This document shows, one piece after another, positions 1 through 8,409 of a stretch of DNA of 64,000 nt. Below the pieces are notes generated by a model that did not search any database, was not told where the DNA came from, and saw only the letters and a program-made list of their open reading frames with translations. The stretch is from the NCBI RefSeq assembly GCF_002177115.1, contig NZ_MVAG01000128.1, forward strand, positions 372,001 to 436,000, given 5' to 3'. This DNA comes from Chryseobacterium mucoviscidosis. Lineage in GTDB: Bacteria > Bacteroidota > Bacteroidia > Flavobacteriales > Weeksellaceae. The stretch's first letter is position 1, and each line of letters opens with the position of its first letter. The position numbers and the translations under genes are program-made.

Positions 1-64
1 AAGGTTTTGCACTGAAACCTTCGAATGATAAAATGAGCTGTATTCCTTTTGGTGATGTTTTCAT
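1..64 (-). CDS. Lysozyme-like endolysin, N-terminal fragment cut by the window edge
   Basis: The first 21 codons are visible and the gene continues leftwards out of the window. The protein starts MKTSPKGIQLILSFEG, which resembles the N-terminus of T4/lambdoid-type GH24 phage lysozymes, where the glutamate of the SFEG motif is catalytic. Its ATG overlaps the TGA of the upstream lipoprotein gene (ATGA), so translational coupling is likely. With that lipoprotein it would form a lysis pair able to open the cell wall and release injection particles. The family call rests on a very short stretch. Confidence 0.6.
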   Translation of the reverse strand, partial: MKTSPKGIQLILSFEGFSAKP

Positions 65-630
65 TTTTTAAAATATTTGTAGGTGAAAAATGCCAGTATT
101 AAAATTCCTGCAATAATGGTAATTACGATCCATGCTCCCGCCTGAAATCCGGTCACCTTTATTTTTTTTGTTTGTGCAGAAATTGTAAGATCAGACTCTT
201 TTTGAGTTTCTCTGGAAATAACTTTTCGATCATTATTCCGCATAAGATTTACTGACTGTTCTTTTTTTGTCTCAGAAATTTTGTTGTCCGATTTTGCATA
301 ATGGGTATTGATGATATATTCTGCATTCCCGACAATTGAAATACTTTGAAGAGTATCTTTCCCTACAATATTATGATAAACAAAAGGACTGGTTTGATCG
401 GATCTGCCCTTGATTAATATTTCTCCGGACTGTTCGTCCTTTCGTTTTTTTGAAAGCGTTTCTGAAGAACTGTTCTCTACTGACCGCTGACTTTTTGTAC
501 TCAGGGAATCTATTTTTACCAGTTCTGATTCCTGCTTTTTTTCTTCATAATTAGTGATCAATTTATTTTTAGTTCTACAGCCAGACACGATGCTCATTAA
601 GGCAATCAGCAGTAAATGTTTTGCATTCAT
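61..630 (-). CDS. Lipoprotein with C-terminal membrane anchor, unimolecular-spanin-like
   Basis: This 189-residue protein has a lipoprotein signal peptide with lipobox VSGC (Cys at about residue 18). A long hydrophilic Lys/Glu/Ser-rich middle follows, then one hydrophobic helix at about residues 162 to 185 (GAWIVITIIAGILILAFF) and a short KYFKK tail. A lipidated N-terminus plus a C-terminal inner-membrane anchor is the layout of unimolecular spanins such as phage T1 gp11, which disrupt the outer membrane. The stop codon overlaps the start of a GH24-type lysozyme gene, as expected for a lysis cassette. Layout and context support the role; no sequence homology was tested. It could instead be an ordinary envelope lipoprotein. 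Confidence 0.6.
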   Translation of the reverse strand: MNAKHLLLIALMSIVSGCRTKNKLITNYEEKKQESELVKIDSLSTKSQRSVENSSSETLSKKRKDEQSGEILIKGRSDQTSPFVYHNIVGKDTLQSISIVGNAEYIINTHYAKSDNKISETKKEQSVNLMRNNDRKVISRETQKESDLTISAQTKKIKVTGFQAGAWIVITIIAGILILAFFTYKYFKK

Positions 631-657
631 GATGTTGGTATTTAAAGTTCAATTTTG

Positions 658-1986
658 TTAAGAGAATATTTTATCCTCTTTTAAATATTCTTTCCTGATA
701 CTTTCAAGCAGCATCTCTGAATTTGCTCTGTAACCGGATTCTTCCGACGAAATTACTTTCAGACAAACATCCTGAATGATGTTCATGATATTAGAACCCG
801 TAAGTTCATATCTTCTGGAAACCTGCTCCAGATTAATATCTCCAAGATCTAATTGCTGCGGTAGATTATGCTGCCATATGCGCAGACGTTCTTCATATCC
901 AGGATTATTGAATTTTATACAGCTATGGAAACGTCTCGTAAAGGCTTTATCCATATTATTTTTAAAATTGGAAGCCAGAATAATAAGTCCTGAAAAGGTT
1001 TCTATTCGCTGTAACAGATAAGAGACCTCCTGATTGGCATATTTATCATGCGCATCGCGAACGTTGGTTCTTTTCCCGAAAATAGCATCTGCCTCATCAA
1101 AAAACAGGATCCAGTTTTTGTTTTCCGCTTTATCAAATAATTTGGCGAGCTGTTTTTCTGTTTCACCAATATATTTGGAAACGAGCATGGAAACATCCAC
1201 TCTGAAAACAGGTCTTTTCGTATATTTCCCTAAAAGACTTGCAGCAAGGGTTTTTCCTGTTCCCGGATCTCCGTAAAACAGTACTCTGAAACCCGGTTTA
1301 AGTTTTTTCTGCATTCCCCAGTCTTCCATAAGAATTCTGCTGCTGTTGTACCACGCTTCAATCCCCTGAAGCTCATCCAAAGTATCCTGAGGAAGGATTA
1401 GATCTTCCCATGTTCTGCTTGTATGAAGCTGCTCTGCCGGGAAATCATTACTCATTTTAGGAAGCAGTTCTGTTCCGAACATTAAAGCCTCAAAAGCATC
1501 CTGATGAATGTTTAGCTGGCTGTTTATGGACGTGCTTTCCTGTCCTGAAAAAACAATAAGTTCCTCTCTTACAAGTGTTGAATTCTGGCTAAAATTATCT
1601 AATGCCTTCAGTCTCTGCTGAATATTTTCTCCGCCTAAAATATACTGTACTGACTGAATCGTGGGATTAAAAAGTCTGCCATTTTCATTAACCGAACAAA
1701 AATCGAATAATGAACCGGCAGGAAATTCCAGATAAATCTTTTTCAGCAAGGAAGGTTCCAGTCTTGGCAGCAAAGCCATTAAAAGGATAATAATTTCCTC
1801 ATGTGTAAGCTTTTTTTCCAGAATATAATTTCCCAAATGAAAGTTTTTGTAATCGTATGGATTAAATTCGGGAGCAGTAGTGAAATCATCTTCCGGATGA
1901 TTAAGACGCCAAGTAATAACGCTTTCTAAATGGATGAATAAATGTTGTAGTTGTGTTGGTTGCATTTTTGTCATTTTAAACCTCAA
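658..1986 (-). CDS. AAA+ ATPase of the injection system (Pvc15/Afp15-like)
   Basis: The 442-residue protein has a poorly characterised N-terminal half and a C-terminal AAA+ module: Walker A GDPGTGKT near residue 240, Walker B ILFFDEADAIFG near residue 295, and a TRRF arginine-finger/sensor region near 350. ATPases of this type are a conserved part of eCIS loci, where Afp15/Pvc15 is thought to act in particle assembly or effector handling in the cytoplasm. It follows the fibre genes in the same direction. The start could also be the ATG four codons in (MTKMQ). The ATPase call is firm; the eCIS assignment rests on the family's usual context. Confidence 0.88.
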   Translation of the reverse strand: MRFKMTKMQPTQLQHLFIHLESVITWRLNHPEDDFTTAPEFNPYDYKNFHLGNYILEKKLTHEEIIILLMALLPRLEPSLLKKIYLEFPAGSLFDFCSVNENGRLFNPTIQSVQYILGGENIQQRLKALDNFSQNSTLVREELIVFSGQESTSINSQLNIHQDAFEALMFGTELLPKMSNDFPAEQLHTSRTWEDLILPQDTLDELQGIEAWYNSSRILMEDWGMQKKLKPGFRVLFYGDPGTGKTLAASLLGKYTKRPVFRVDVSMLVSKYIGETEKQLAKLFDKAENKNWILFFDEADAIFGKRTNVRDAHDKYANQEVSYLLQRIETFSGLIILASNFKNNMDKAFTRRFHSCIKFNNPGYEERLRIWQHNLPQQLDLGDINLEQVSRRYELTGSNIMNIIQDVCLKVISSEESGYRANSEMLLESIRKEYLKEDKIFS

Positions 1987-2033
1987 AATTCACCTTTTTC
2001 AGGGAGAAATCCTTGCTTTTTGGATGACAGTTT

Positions 2034-2045
2034 CTGTAGTTGCAG
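2034..2045. promoter_or_regulatory. Shared intergenic motif CTGTAGTTGCAG, copy 1
   Basis: This 12-base imperfect dyad lies about 50 bases upstream of the AAA+ ATPase gene. The same 12 bases occur upstream of the long fibre gene (5833-5844) and of both leader-bearing effectors (29679-29690 and 36593-36604). It may be an operator or promoter-associated site; its role is unknown. Confidence 0.3.
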
Positions 2046-2150
2046 CAGAGTTGCAATTCGTATTTTTAAAATTGTTTGAGTTGATCTTAAAAGACTTAGA
2101 TTATAAAAATCTAAGCCTAAAATTCTACAATTGATATAATGGTTTTTACG

Positions 2151-2747
2151 TTATGAAATTGGATCCAATAATGACTCTTTAATGGTAGTTCCGGTAGGTA
2201 AAATATGATTAAGAATCCCTGCGATTTCCTCATTGTTTTCATTAAGAACCGCGTCTTTTAATTCCTCTGTTCCGTTTTCGATGAAGCTGTTTAAAAGATT
2301 TTTTGTAATTCCGGATTGCTGATAATTTGAGTAATAGCTGAAAAGGGAATCAATATGTTGTTTTACGCCTAATCTTACGCCGGATTCTTTAAGATAGTCA
2401 ATAATTCGCTTGCGTCTTTTAATAACCAATTCTGCACTTTCTGAAACAGAAAGAGGTACATACACACGTTTAATAAGCACAGGATTTTCATAGATATCGA
2501 ACCATTTAATGAGGATATTTAATCCTTTTAAAAATCCGTTTTCATCCAGTTCATCTGAAAAGATTTTCTGAATTGCCAGACTCGTCTGTTCCTTGTCTAA
2601 ATAGTAACCGGCAACGGCTTTTCTTCCTTTTTCATAACTAGGTTCCCCTTTAACGATTCCATTCAGAATGGTGATATCTTTTGCCATTAGTTCAAAAGGC
2701 GTAAGATCTTTAAGATGCTGGTTTTGTTCAAATATTTTTAATTTCAT
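2151..2747 (-). CDS. Uncharacterised eCIS-locus protein, mostly helical
   Basis: I do not recognise this 198-residue protein. It has no signal peptide or membrane segment and is rich in charged residues and predicted helices. Its ATG shares a base with the stop of the upstream short fibre gene (TAATG), so the two are probably translated together. The position between fibre and ATPase genes suggests a structural or assembly role, such as a fibre chaperone or accessory factor. It seems too short to be the missing tape measure. Confidence 0.6.
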   Translation of the reverse strand: MKLKIFEQNQHLKDLTPFELMAKDITILNGIVKGEPSYEKGRKAVAGYYLDKEQTSLAIQKIFSDELDENGFLKGLNILIKWFDIYENPVLIKRVYVPLSVSESAELVIKRRKRIIDYLKESGVRLGVKQHIDSLFSYYSNYQQSGITKNLLNSFIENGTEELKDAVLNENNEEIAGILNHILPTGTTIKESLLDPIS

Positions 2748-3616
2748 TAGTCTTGATTTTGATAATTACATTCAATTCTTATATTTCTGATTCCCATTGC
2801 CACATCACCACCCCAACCATTTTCATTATTTTCTCCTGCATACAAGTATCCCGTCATTATAAGCTGATTATTGTCTACATTGTAAACTTTACATTCAATA
2901 TGTTGATTAATTTCTTTGAGATCAGCTTTATAGAAAAAATAAAGATTATCCCATAAATTATAGTGATTAGTAACACTGTCTCCATTTGAAAACAAACTTC
3001 CCCAATAAGTTGCATGAGCTCTATACATAATATTTACATTAGTATTATTAATAAATTTGATATTGGTATTAATGATGTTTATTTTCTGACCAAAATCTAT
3101 TTTGGAGAACGTCAAAATAATTTTGTCATTAAAAGTTCCTAAATCAAATCCTTCAGGTAATACCTGCAAATTATTTCCTATAATTCTTTCCACAGTGAAG
3201 CTAGAATTAGAGTTAGTATTAATCTGGTAGTTGAAATAATAGTATTCTGTTTCGGCAAGTTCATCCAACTGAAACTTTTTTATTTTAACTGAGTAAGGAG
3301 CAGTACCAAAAAAGTACTTTCTTTGTTCCTGATAATTATTCGTTTTACTAACATCAATTAGTTGCTCTCCTTCATCTTGAGAATTAACTGTTAGCAAAAT
3401 TTTTTCTTTTCCGAAATTGTATCCATGATATGCTAAATATGCGTTATCAATTGATGCCAAACTATTAGCTAAAATTACCGCTTCTTTATTTGTCGGGGTA
3501 TCTTCTCTATGTTTAAATGCATCAATTAATTCTGCAAACTGACTTTGAGTAGGATATTTATTTTTTTCAAAGTAGATTTTTAGCTGCTCTCTGGTAGCTA
3601 ATTTATTCTTTTCCAT
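2747..3616 (-). CDS. Short tail-fibre-like protein with shared N-terminal docking segment
   Basis: This 289-residue protein begins MEKNKLATREQLKIYFEK followed by PTQSQFAELIDAFKHRED. The first 40 or so residues match the start of the 609-residue fibre-like protein next door; such segments are common at the N-termini of Bacteroidota phage and eCIS fibres and are likely to dock on the baseplate. The rest is beta-rich, with many Asn/Thr/Tyr residues, and unrecognised. It overlaps the following 198-residue gene by one base. It is probably an alternative receptor-binding fibre or its distal tip; the role is inferred from the shared N-terminus and location. Confidence 0.6.
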   Translation of the reverse strand: MEKNKLATREQLKIYFEKNKYPTQSQFAELIDAFKHREDTPTNKEAVILANSLASIDNAYLAYHGYNFGKEKILLTVNSQDEGEQLIDVSKTNNYQEQRKYFFGTAPYSVKIKKFQLDELAETEYYYFNYQINTNSNSSFTVERIIGNNLQVLPEGFDLGTFNDKIILTFSKIDFGQKINIINTNIKFINNTNVNIMYRAHATYWGSLFSNGDSVTNHYNLWDNLYFFYKADLKEINQHIECKVYNVDNNQLIMTGYLYAGENNENGWGGDVAMGIRNIRIECNYQNQD

Positions 3617-3880
3617 AATTTTATATTTTTTGTCTGGATTTCTAATATGATGTTTTTTAGTTTTGTGAAAGTATTTTACTTTACGTATTTTGTAGCTGCT
3701 GTGATTTATAATTAGCAGAAACCAAATTTTAAATAAATATGTTTTGAATTATTAAAATCGTTAAAAATAAAATGATTAAAATCGCTAAATTTAAAACTGG
3801 CTATCAGTACAATATGTTAATTTCAATCAATTATTTAAAGATTATTTTCTGCGAAAAACATTCATTTTATCATTCTATAA
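3617..3880. other. Intergenic gap between the two fibre genes
   Basis: This is 264 bases of very AT-rich DNA with no credible ORF. It contains short A/T runs and a weak repeat of TTTAAA-type words. I see no clear promoter consensus or strong hairpin. Confidence 0.5.
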
Positions 3881-5710
3881 TTAAGGCTCTATGTAATATC
3901 TAATGTTAGAAAAAGTGGGTAGAAGATCAACATTCCACATATGCCCCTGACAAATAACAAACCTGTAATCGCCAAGAAATGTTAAAGCATCGGTATTTGC
4001 TGTATAAATCGTACCATCACTGTAAGAAACTGTTATGCTTAGAACATCGCCAACTTTAACATAAATTATTGTTGCTTTAGTTGAAATTTGCTTATTTGCA
4101 TACATCCCATATCCTTGAAATCCAAAAGCATCATCATCTCCTTTTAGAACTCCTATTTCTGGTTGTTGAATACCATTAGAATTTGACGTTCTGGCAAAAC
4201 CGATTTGTCCTCCTTTCCAATAATTGACATGTGGACTCATACTTGAAGATACAACCACAACCCAATTTTTGTCACTAGGCATAACTATATTTGAGTTGAC
4301 AGATAATTGAGTGGCAACAGTATCAGCTGCCACACTATTAAAAAATATTGTACCGTTAATTACGGAAACTCTATTCAGTTCATCTACTTTTTGAATTACA
4401 AAATCATTATCTTTTAATTGAATATATTGGTTATTTCTTATTGTTGCCATAAAGTTCTTTAAATCTATTAGGTTTTTTGGTAGTGGTGTAATTGGATCTG
4501 GATAAACATGATTAACTGTATAATTAACATTCGTTGTTTGAGAGTTAACAGTTAAATTATCAGGTATCGTTATAGCCACCTCTAAAGAATCTCCAATAGC
4601 TATTTGTTTAGTAGTTGGGTCTATTCTTAATACTTTGCCATATTGTGTTAAATTTCCAGTCTGATCAGTTAACCCTTTCAAAAAATAAGCATTTCCTAAA
4701 GTATTCCATGTAAAATCTGCATTCTGAGTGAAAGTTCTTGCCTGAGTATTGGTAAGATCTGCGGTAGCAATATTACTTCCCAAAGTTCCCCATGAACTTC
4801 CGTTCCAGAGATAATATCCGGCTGTGCCATCAGTCTGATAAACAATAGCTCCCGCCTGAATAGTTCCTAAAGAAATAGCAAGCCTTTGAGCCTGAGTCAT
4901 TCTTGGAGCGATAAGCGCTGCTTTAGAAGAAGAATCAACAGACCAGATGATATTGTTGTAATTGTTACTCCCGATTCCTGAACTGGTTCCGTTATCCTGT
5001 AATAGGCTGTTAATAAATGTTGAGCCGTTCCATCTTCCGAGATAATTCGCTCCCATGGAAGGTTTATCGAATTTATTATTAAATGTATTCCAGTCTGTAT
5101 TACTCAGATAACCTGAAGTATTCGTATTAGACTGAGATATGCTTAATGTTCTGTCAGACGATAAATTGCCTCCTCCCTGTAACGGAGAAACAGTATTGAT
5201 AGCTACTGTTTTTTCTGCTTTAGCATCTAATGCGGTTTGCAATCCTCCAATGTTAGAAACTGCAAACATCACATTAGACAATACGTTTCCTTTGCTATCT
5301 TTTAACTGTAAAATATTTGAATTTAAAGCCAGTTGCGTACCTACATTATTCACAAAATCCGAAACTGGAATGCTGTCTAAAAGCTCATTGTCTGCATTAT
5401 AAAGTTCTAATGAGGCTGTAGCCGTATTATATCTTAAATCTGTCCCTTCATTATCCAGAGACTGCAAAGAAATTTCCGACAATACATTTCCCTGAGCATC
5501 TGTTAATGACAATTTTTTGCTGGCAGGTGACCACAGAAGATCAAAGTCTAACGACAGATTTTCTAACCCTTCGATTTTTTCTTTAGGAATACTTTCCTTT
5601 TTATGCCAGTAAGAATCTAAAAATTCTGAGAACTGGGCTTCGGTAGGTTTCTTTCCGGTCTCAAAATAGAATTTTAGAATTTCTTTTGTAGTTGATTCAT
5701 TTTTTTCCAT
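3881..5710 (-). CDS. Long tail-fibre/receptor-binding-like protein
   Basis: The 609-residue protein has three parts. An N-terminal docking segment (about residues 1 to 40) is shared with the 289-residue neighbour. Residues of about 60 to 330 resemble phage fibre shafts, with repeated DAQGNVLS/DSKGNVLS units, a TLSISQSNTNTSGYLS stretch and DWNTFNNK. The C-terminal half (about 380 to 609) is a unique beta-rich region, probably the receptor-binding head. Fibres of this type correspond in role to Afp13/Pvc13 and would choose the target cell. A copy of the CTGTAGTTGCAG motif lies about 125 bases upstream. The fibre call is well supported by composition and context; the target is unknown. Confidence 0.75.
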   Translation of the reverse strand: MEKNESTTKEILKFYFETGKKPTEAQFSEFLDSYWHKKESIPKEKIEGLENLSLDFDLLWSPASKKLSLTDAQGNVLSEISLQSLDNEGTDLRYNTATASLELYNADNELLDSIPVSDFVNNVGTQLALNSNILQLKDSKGNVLSNVMFAVSNIGGLQTALDAKAEKTVAINTVSPLQGGGNLSSDRTLSISQSNTNTSGYLSNTDWNTFNNKFDKPSMGANYLGRWNGSTFINSLLQDNGTSSGIGSNNYNNIIWSVDSSSKAALIAPRMTQAQRLAISLGTIQAGAIVYQTDGTAGYYLWNGSSWGTLGSNIATADLTNTQARTFTQNADFTWNTLGNAYFLKGLTDQTGNLTQYGKVLRIDPTTKQIAIGDSLEVAITIPDNLTVNSQTTNVNYTVNHVYPDPITPLPKNLIDLKNFMATIRNNQYIQLKDNDFVIQKVDELNRVSVINGTIFFNSVAADTVATQLSVNSNIVMPSDKNWVVVVSSSMSPHVNYWKGGQIGFARTSNSNGIQQPEIGVLKGDDDAFGFQGYGMYANKQISTKATIIYVKVGDVLSITVSYSDGTIYTANTDALTFLGDYRFVICQGHMWNVDLLPTFSNIRYYIEP

Positions 5711-6042
5711 ACTTAATTTTTTAACTTTTTTAAGTTTTTAGCACAGCTGATTTGGATCCAATAGTATCTGTACTTGAGGGTTCAAAATTCCTTATTTTTT
5801 TCTTCTTATTAAAGTTTTTAGCCTCCTGCATTCTGTAGTTGCAGTAAGTCGTAAATTTTGTATAGCTTAAGAAGCTTTTATTTGACTGTGGGAAATTTTA
5901 CTGTTTTTTCAAAAGAAAAAATAAGACGCTCATATTAATAGATGAAAAAGTATCCGAAAGGAAAACGAACATGAAAACTTTTATCGAGCTATCAAAAATT
6001 AAAAAGAAGAAAAATTAGAAATGAAAAACTCGGGTGTAAAAA
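5711..6042. other. Intergenic region upstream of the long fibre gene
   Basis: About 330 bases without a credible ORF separate the LRR gene from the fibre gene. The stretch contains a TTGGATCCAA palindrome near 5753 and the CTGTAGTTGCAG motif at 5833-5844. Its left end runs into the terminator of the first LRR gene. It presumably holds the promoter of the fibre-ATPase-lysis unit. Confidence 0.45.
5833..5844. promoter_or_regulatory. Shared intergenic motif CTGTAGTTGCAG, copy 2
   Basis: This is identical over 12 bases to the sites upstream of the ATPase and both effectors, here in the leader region of the fibre gene. The match extends as TTCTGTAGTTGCAGTAAGT to the effector copies. Confidence 0.35.
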
Positions 6043-6074
6043 AAGAAACTGCCTCATTTTTGAGACAGTTTCTT
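6043..6074 (-). terminator. Rho-independent terminator after first LRR gene
   Basis: Fourteen-base arms (AAGAAACTGCCTCA and TGAGACAGTTTCTT, one mismatch) flank a TTTT loop, just past the stop of the LRR gene, with A/T runs on both sides. Confidence 0.75.
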
Positions 6075-6078
6075 TTTA

Positions 6079-7128
6079 TTATAGAAACAAATCATTTGAC
6101 ATAGGAAATACTCTCGGTACAAAATGATCCGCCTCAAATTTAATGGTAACATTCTTTGGAACATCTTTAATCTCTTTGATATAATTCCCTGTAAAACATA
6201 AGGAAATGAAACATTCGGAAACTAAATTAGATAAAAAAGACGTATCAAACTCTTTAATTTTATTGATCTCGAAAGTTAAAAACTCCAGATTAATAAGATG
6301 ATCTAAATTCTCCACTTTGCTGATATTATTTTCACTTAAATTTAATCTTTTTAAATTTTTCAAATTATCCAATCCTTTGATTTTTGAAATCTCATTACGG
6401 CTTAAGTCTAATACTTCTAAATTTTTCAAGCTTTCCAAACCTTCAATTTCTTCTACATGAGTACTCGAAATAAGAAGTTGTTTGAGATTGCGTAAGGTAT
6501 CCAAACCCTCAATTTTTTCTACTAAGGTTCCATTTACTCTCAATTCTTCCAAATAGGGAAAGCGCTCCAAATCGGTTATTTTTTCAATTTTAGTTTCTCC
6601 AATATTTAAAGAACGGATATTTTCATTAACATTTATTTTTTTTATATGATCAATTTTAGTCAGAGTGACATCTAACCGCCGTAGGAACTTTAAATGTTCC
6701 AAACCATTTACTTCGAGATACGGATTGCAACTGATATATAATATTTCTAAATTAATTAAATCGCCCAACAAAGAAGTATCTTTAAGTCCAGTTGCTCCCA
6801 AATCCAGATTTCTCAGACTTTTTAAATCTCCTAAATACCTAAAGGATTTTTCCGGTAATTTATTGCCGGTTAAATCTAATGTTTCTAACCGTGAAAAAGC
6901 ATTTAATGGACGTAACATTTCCACATTACAATATGGAATGGCTAATTTAACAAGACTGTCTGCTATTGGTAATAATACATCAATATCCTTTAAATCAACC
7001 TTATTTAAATATAATGTTTTAATATTCCCATCTTCATCTACATCATAATAATTTTCCCAGATGTGTTCTTTGGAACGATTAATTTGAATATCAAACTCTT
7101 TTTTTAGTTTTTTTATAAAATCTGTCAT
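6079..7128 (-). CDS. SDS22-type leucine-rich-repeat protein, copy 1
   Basis: This 349-residue protein has about ten repeats of 22 residues with the pattern LxxLxxLxxLxLxxNxIxxIxG (for example LDNLKNLKRLNLSENNISKV). A 45-residue cap precedes the repeats (MTDFIKKLKKEFD..., YYDVDEDGNIKTLYL) and a beta-rich tail follows. There is no signal peptide, so it is probably cytoplasmic. It is the first of three tandem paralogues and ends like copy 3 (FEADHFVPR). LRR solenoids bind proteins, and the position inside a toxin-immunity array makes an immunity or toxin-binding role plausible. That role is an inference. Confidence 0.85.
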   Translation of the reverse strand: MTDFIKKLKKEFDIQINRSKEHIWENYYDVDEDGNIKTLYLNKVDLKDIDVLLPIADSLVKLAIPYCNVEMLRPLNAFSRLETLDLTGNKLPEKSFRYLGDLKSLRNLDLGATGLKDTSLLGDLINLEILYISCNPYLEVNGLEHLKFLRRLDVTLTKIDHIKKINVNENIRSLNIGETKIEKITDLERFPYLEELRVNGTLVEKIEGLDTLRNLKQLLISSTHVEEIEGLESLKNLEVLDLSRNEISKIKGLDNLKNLKRLNLSENNISKVENLDHLINLEFLTFEINKIKEFDTSFLSNLVSECFISLCFTGNYIKEIKDVPKNVTIKFEADHFVPRVFPMSNDLFL

Positions 7129-7173
7129 GGTTATTTTGAAATTTCTCTGCTTAAAAGTTTAAAGATAAAATAA

Positions 7174-7206
7174 AAAAGGAAAATTTCTAATTGAAATTTT
7201 CCTTTT
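7174..7206 (-). terminator. Terminator hairpin after second LRR gene
   Basis: Arms AAAAGGAAAATTTC and GAAATTTTCCTTTT pair perfectly around a five-base loop, 48 bases downstream of the LRR stop. It belongs to the array's recurrent hairpin family. Confidence 0.7.
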
Positions 7207-7253
7207 AAAAGTTTCCCAGTTATTGATCTTTCAAAAACTATTATAAACTAAGT

Positions 7254-8312
7254 TTATCTAAAAACATCAATCGGACCACGATACAATGACGTAGGCCAAC
7301 GATGTTTGTCGTCATAATTAATCTTCACATTTTCAGGTGCTGCAGCTTGAATTTTTTCAATGTCTTTCTCACCACGTATGTATATATAACAGTCTGAAAC
7401 TAAATTATTGAAAAACATTGTATCAAAATAAGTAATTGGCTTATTGGCTTCCAGTAATAAAAGTTCAAGATTTATCAGACTATCCAAATTCTCTACTTTG
7501 GTTATATGATTGTCATTAAGGTTCAACCATTTTAAATTGGTTAAATGATCCAATCCTTCTATTTTAGAAATTTCGTTTAAATTTAAGTCCAAAACCTCCA
7601 ATTTAGATAAATTTTCCAAGCCTTCTATACGCTTTATACCCCGTGTAGAAATAAAAAGTTTTTTAAGATCTTTGGAATTTTCTAATCCTTCTATTTTTTT
7701 TACATGAGTACAATCTATATTTAAGCTTTCCAAATTAGGAAACCGATCCAGATGCGTTATTTTTTTTATTTTAGTTCCCTCTAATTTTAATGAACGAATA
7801 TTTTCGTTTGCGCAGATGTTACCTATATTGTTAATTCTACAATAAGATGTATCTAAATAGTATAAAGATTTTAAACCTTCCAGGCCTCTTACTTCATAGA
7901 GACGATCACTACCACCAATGAATAACATCTCCAGATTCGTTAGATATCCAAGATATGACGTATCTTTAAGATTGACACCTCTTAAATCCAGCTTTCTTAG
8001 ATTTTTCAAATGTTTTAAATACCCCATTGTAGAACTATGCAAATTATTCAGACGTAAGCTTAGTACTTCTAAGCGGGTAAACGATTTTAACCCTCTTAAG
8101 GTTTTAATTTTACAATCGATAACAGCCAGATTAATCAAACTTTCTGCTATAGGTAATAATACATCAAGTTTATTTAAATCAACATAACGTAAAAATAATG
8201 TTATAATCTTTCCATCTTTATCCACATCATAATAATTTTCCCAAATGGGGTCTTTGGAATAGATAATTTGAGTGTTAAATTCTTTTTCTAATTTTTTTAT
8301 AAAATCTGTCAT
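7254..8312 (-). CDS. SDS22-type leucine-rich-repeat protein, copy 2
   Basis: This protein of about 352 residues has the same cap and 22-residue repeats as its neighbours, but is the most divergent of the three, with a different C-terminus. I chose the ATG that gives MTDFIKKLEKEF because both paralogues begin there; an in-frame ATG eight codons upstream (MFGKEDKT) is less likely. There is no export signal. The rapid divergence between tandem copies fits recognition of different partners, as expected of an immunity or recognition protein, but no partner is identified. Confidence 0.83.
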   Translation of the reverse strand: MTDFIKKLEKEFNTQIIYSKDPIWENYYDVDKDGKIITLFLRYVDLNKLDVLLPIAESLINLAVIDCKIKTLRGLKSFTRLEVLSLRLNNLHSSTMGYLKHLKNLRKLDLRGVNLKDTSYLGYLTNLEMLFIGGSDRLYEVRGLEGLKSLYYLDTSYCRINNIGNICANENIRSLKLEGTKIKKITHLDRFPNLESLNIDCTHVKKIEGLENSKDLKKLFISTRGIKRIEGLENLSKLEVLDLNLNEISKIEGLDHLTNLKWLNLNDNHITKVENLDSLINLELLLLEANKPITYFDTMFFNNLVSDCYIYIRGEKDIEKIQAAAPENVKINYDDKHRWPTSLYRGPIDVFR

Positions 8313-8409
8313 GGTTTTATCTTCTTTTCCAAACAACCTTCTTCATTGTTGATATTTTATTAAATTTCCAATATTAACTTAAAAGCCCGTAAAAACAAGG
8401 CTCTTATTA

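Noticed and set aside
5750..5770. TTGGATCCAA palindrome as an operator, since it also occurs near 2159
   Set aside because: The copy near 2159 is inside the coding end of the 198-residue gene, so the match is probably coincidence.
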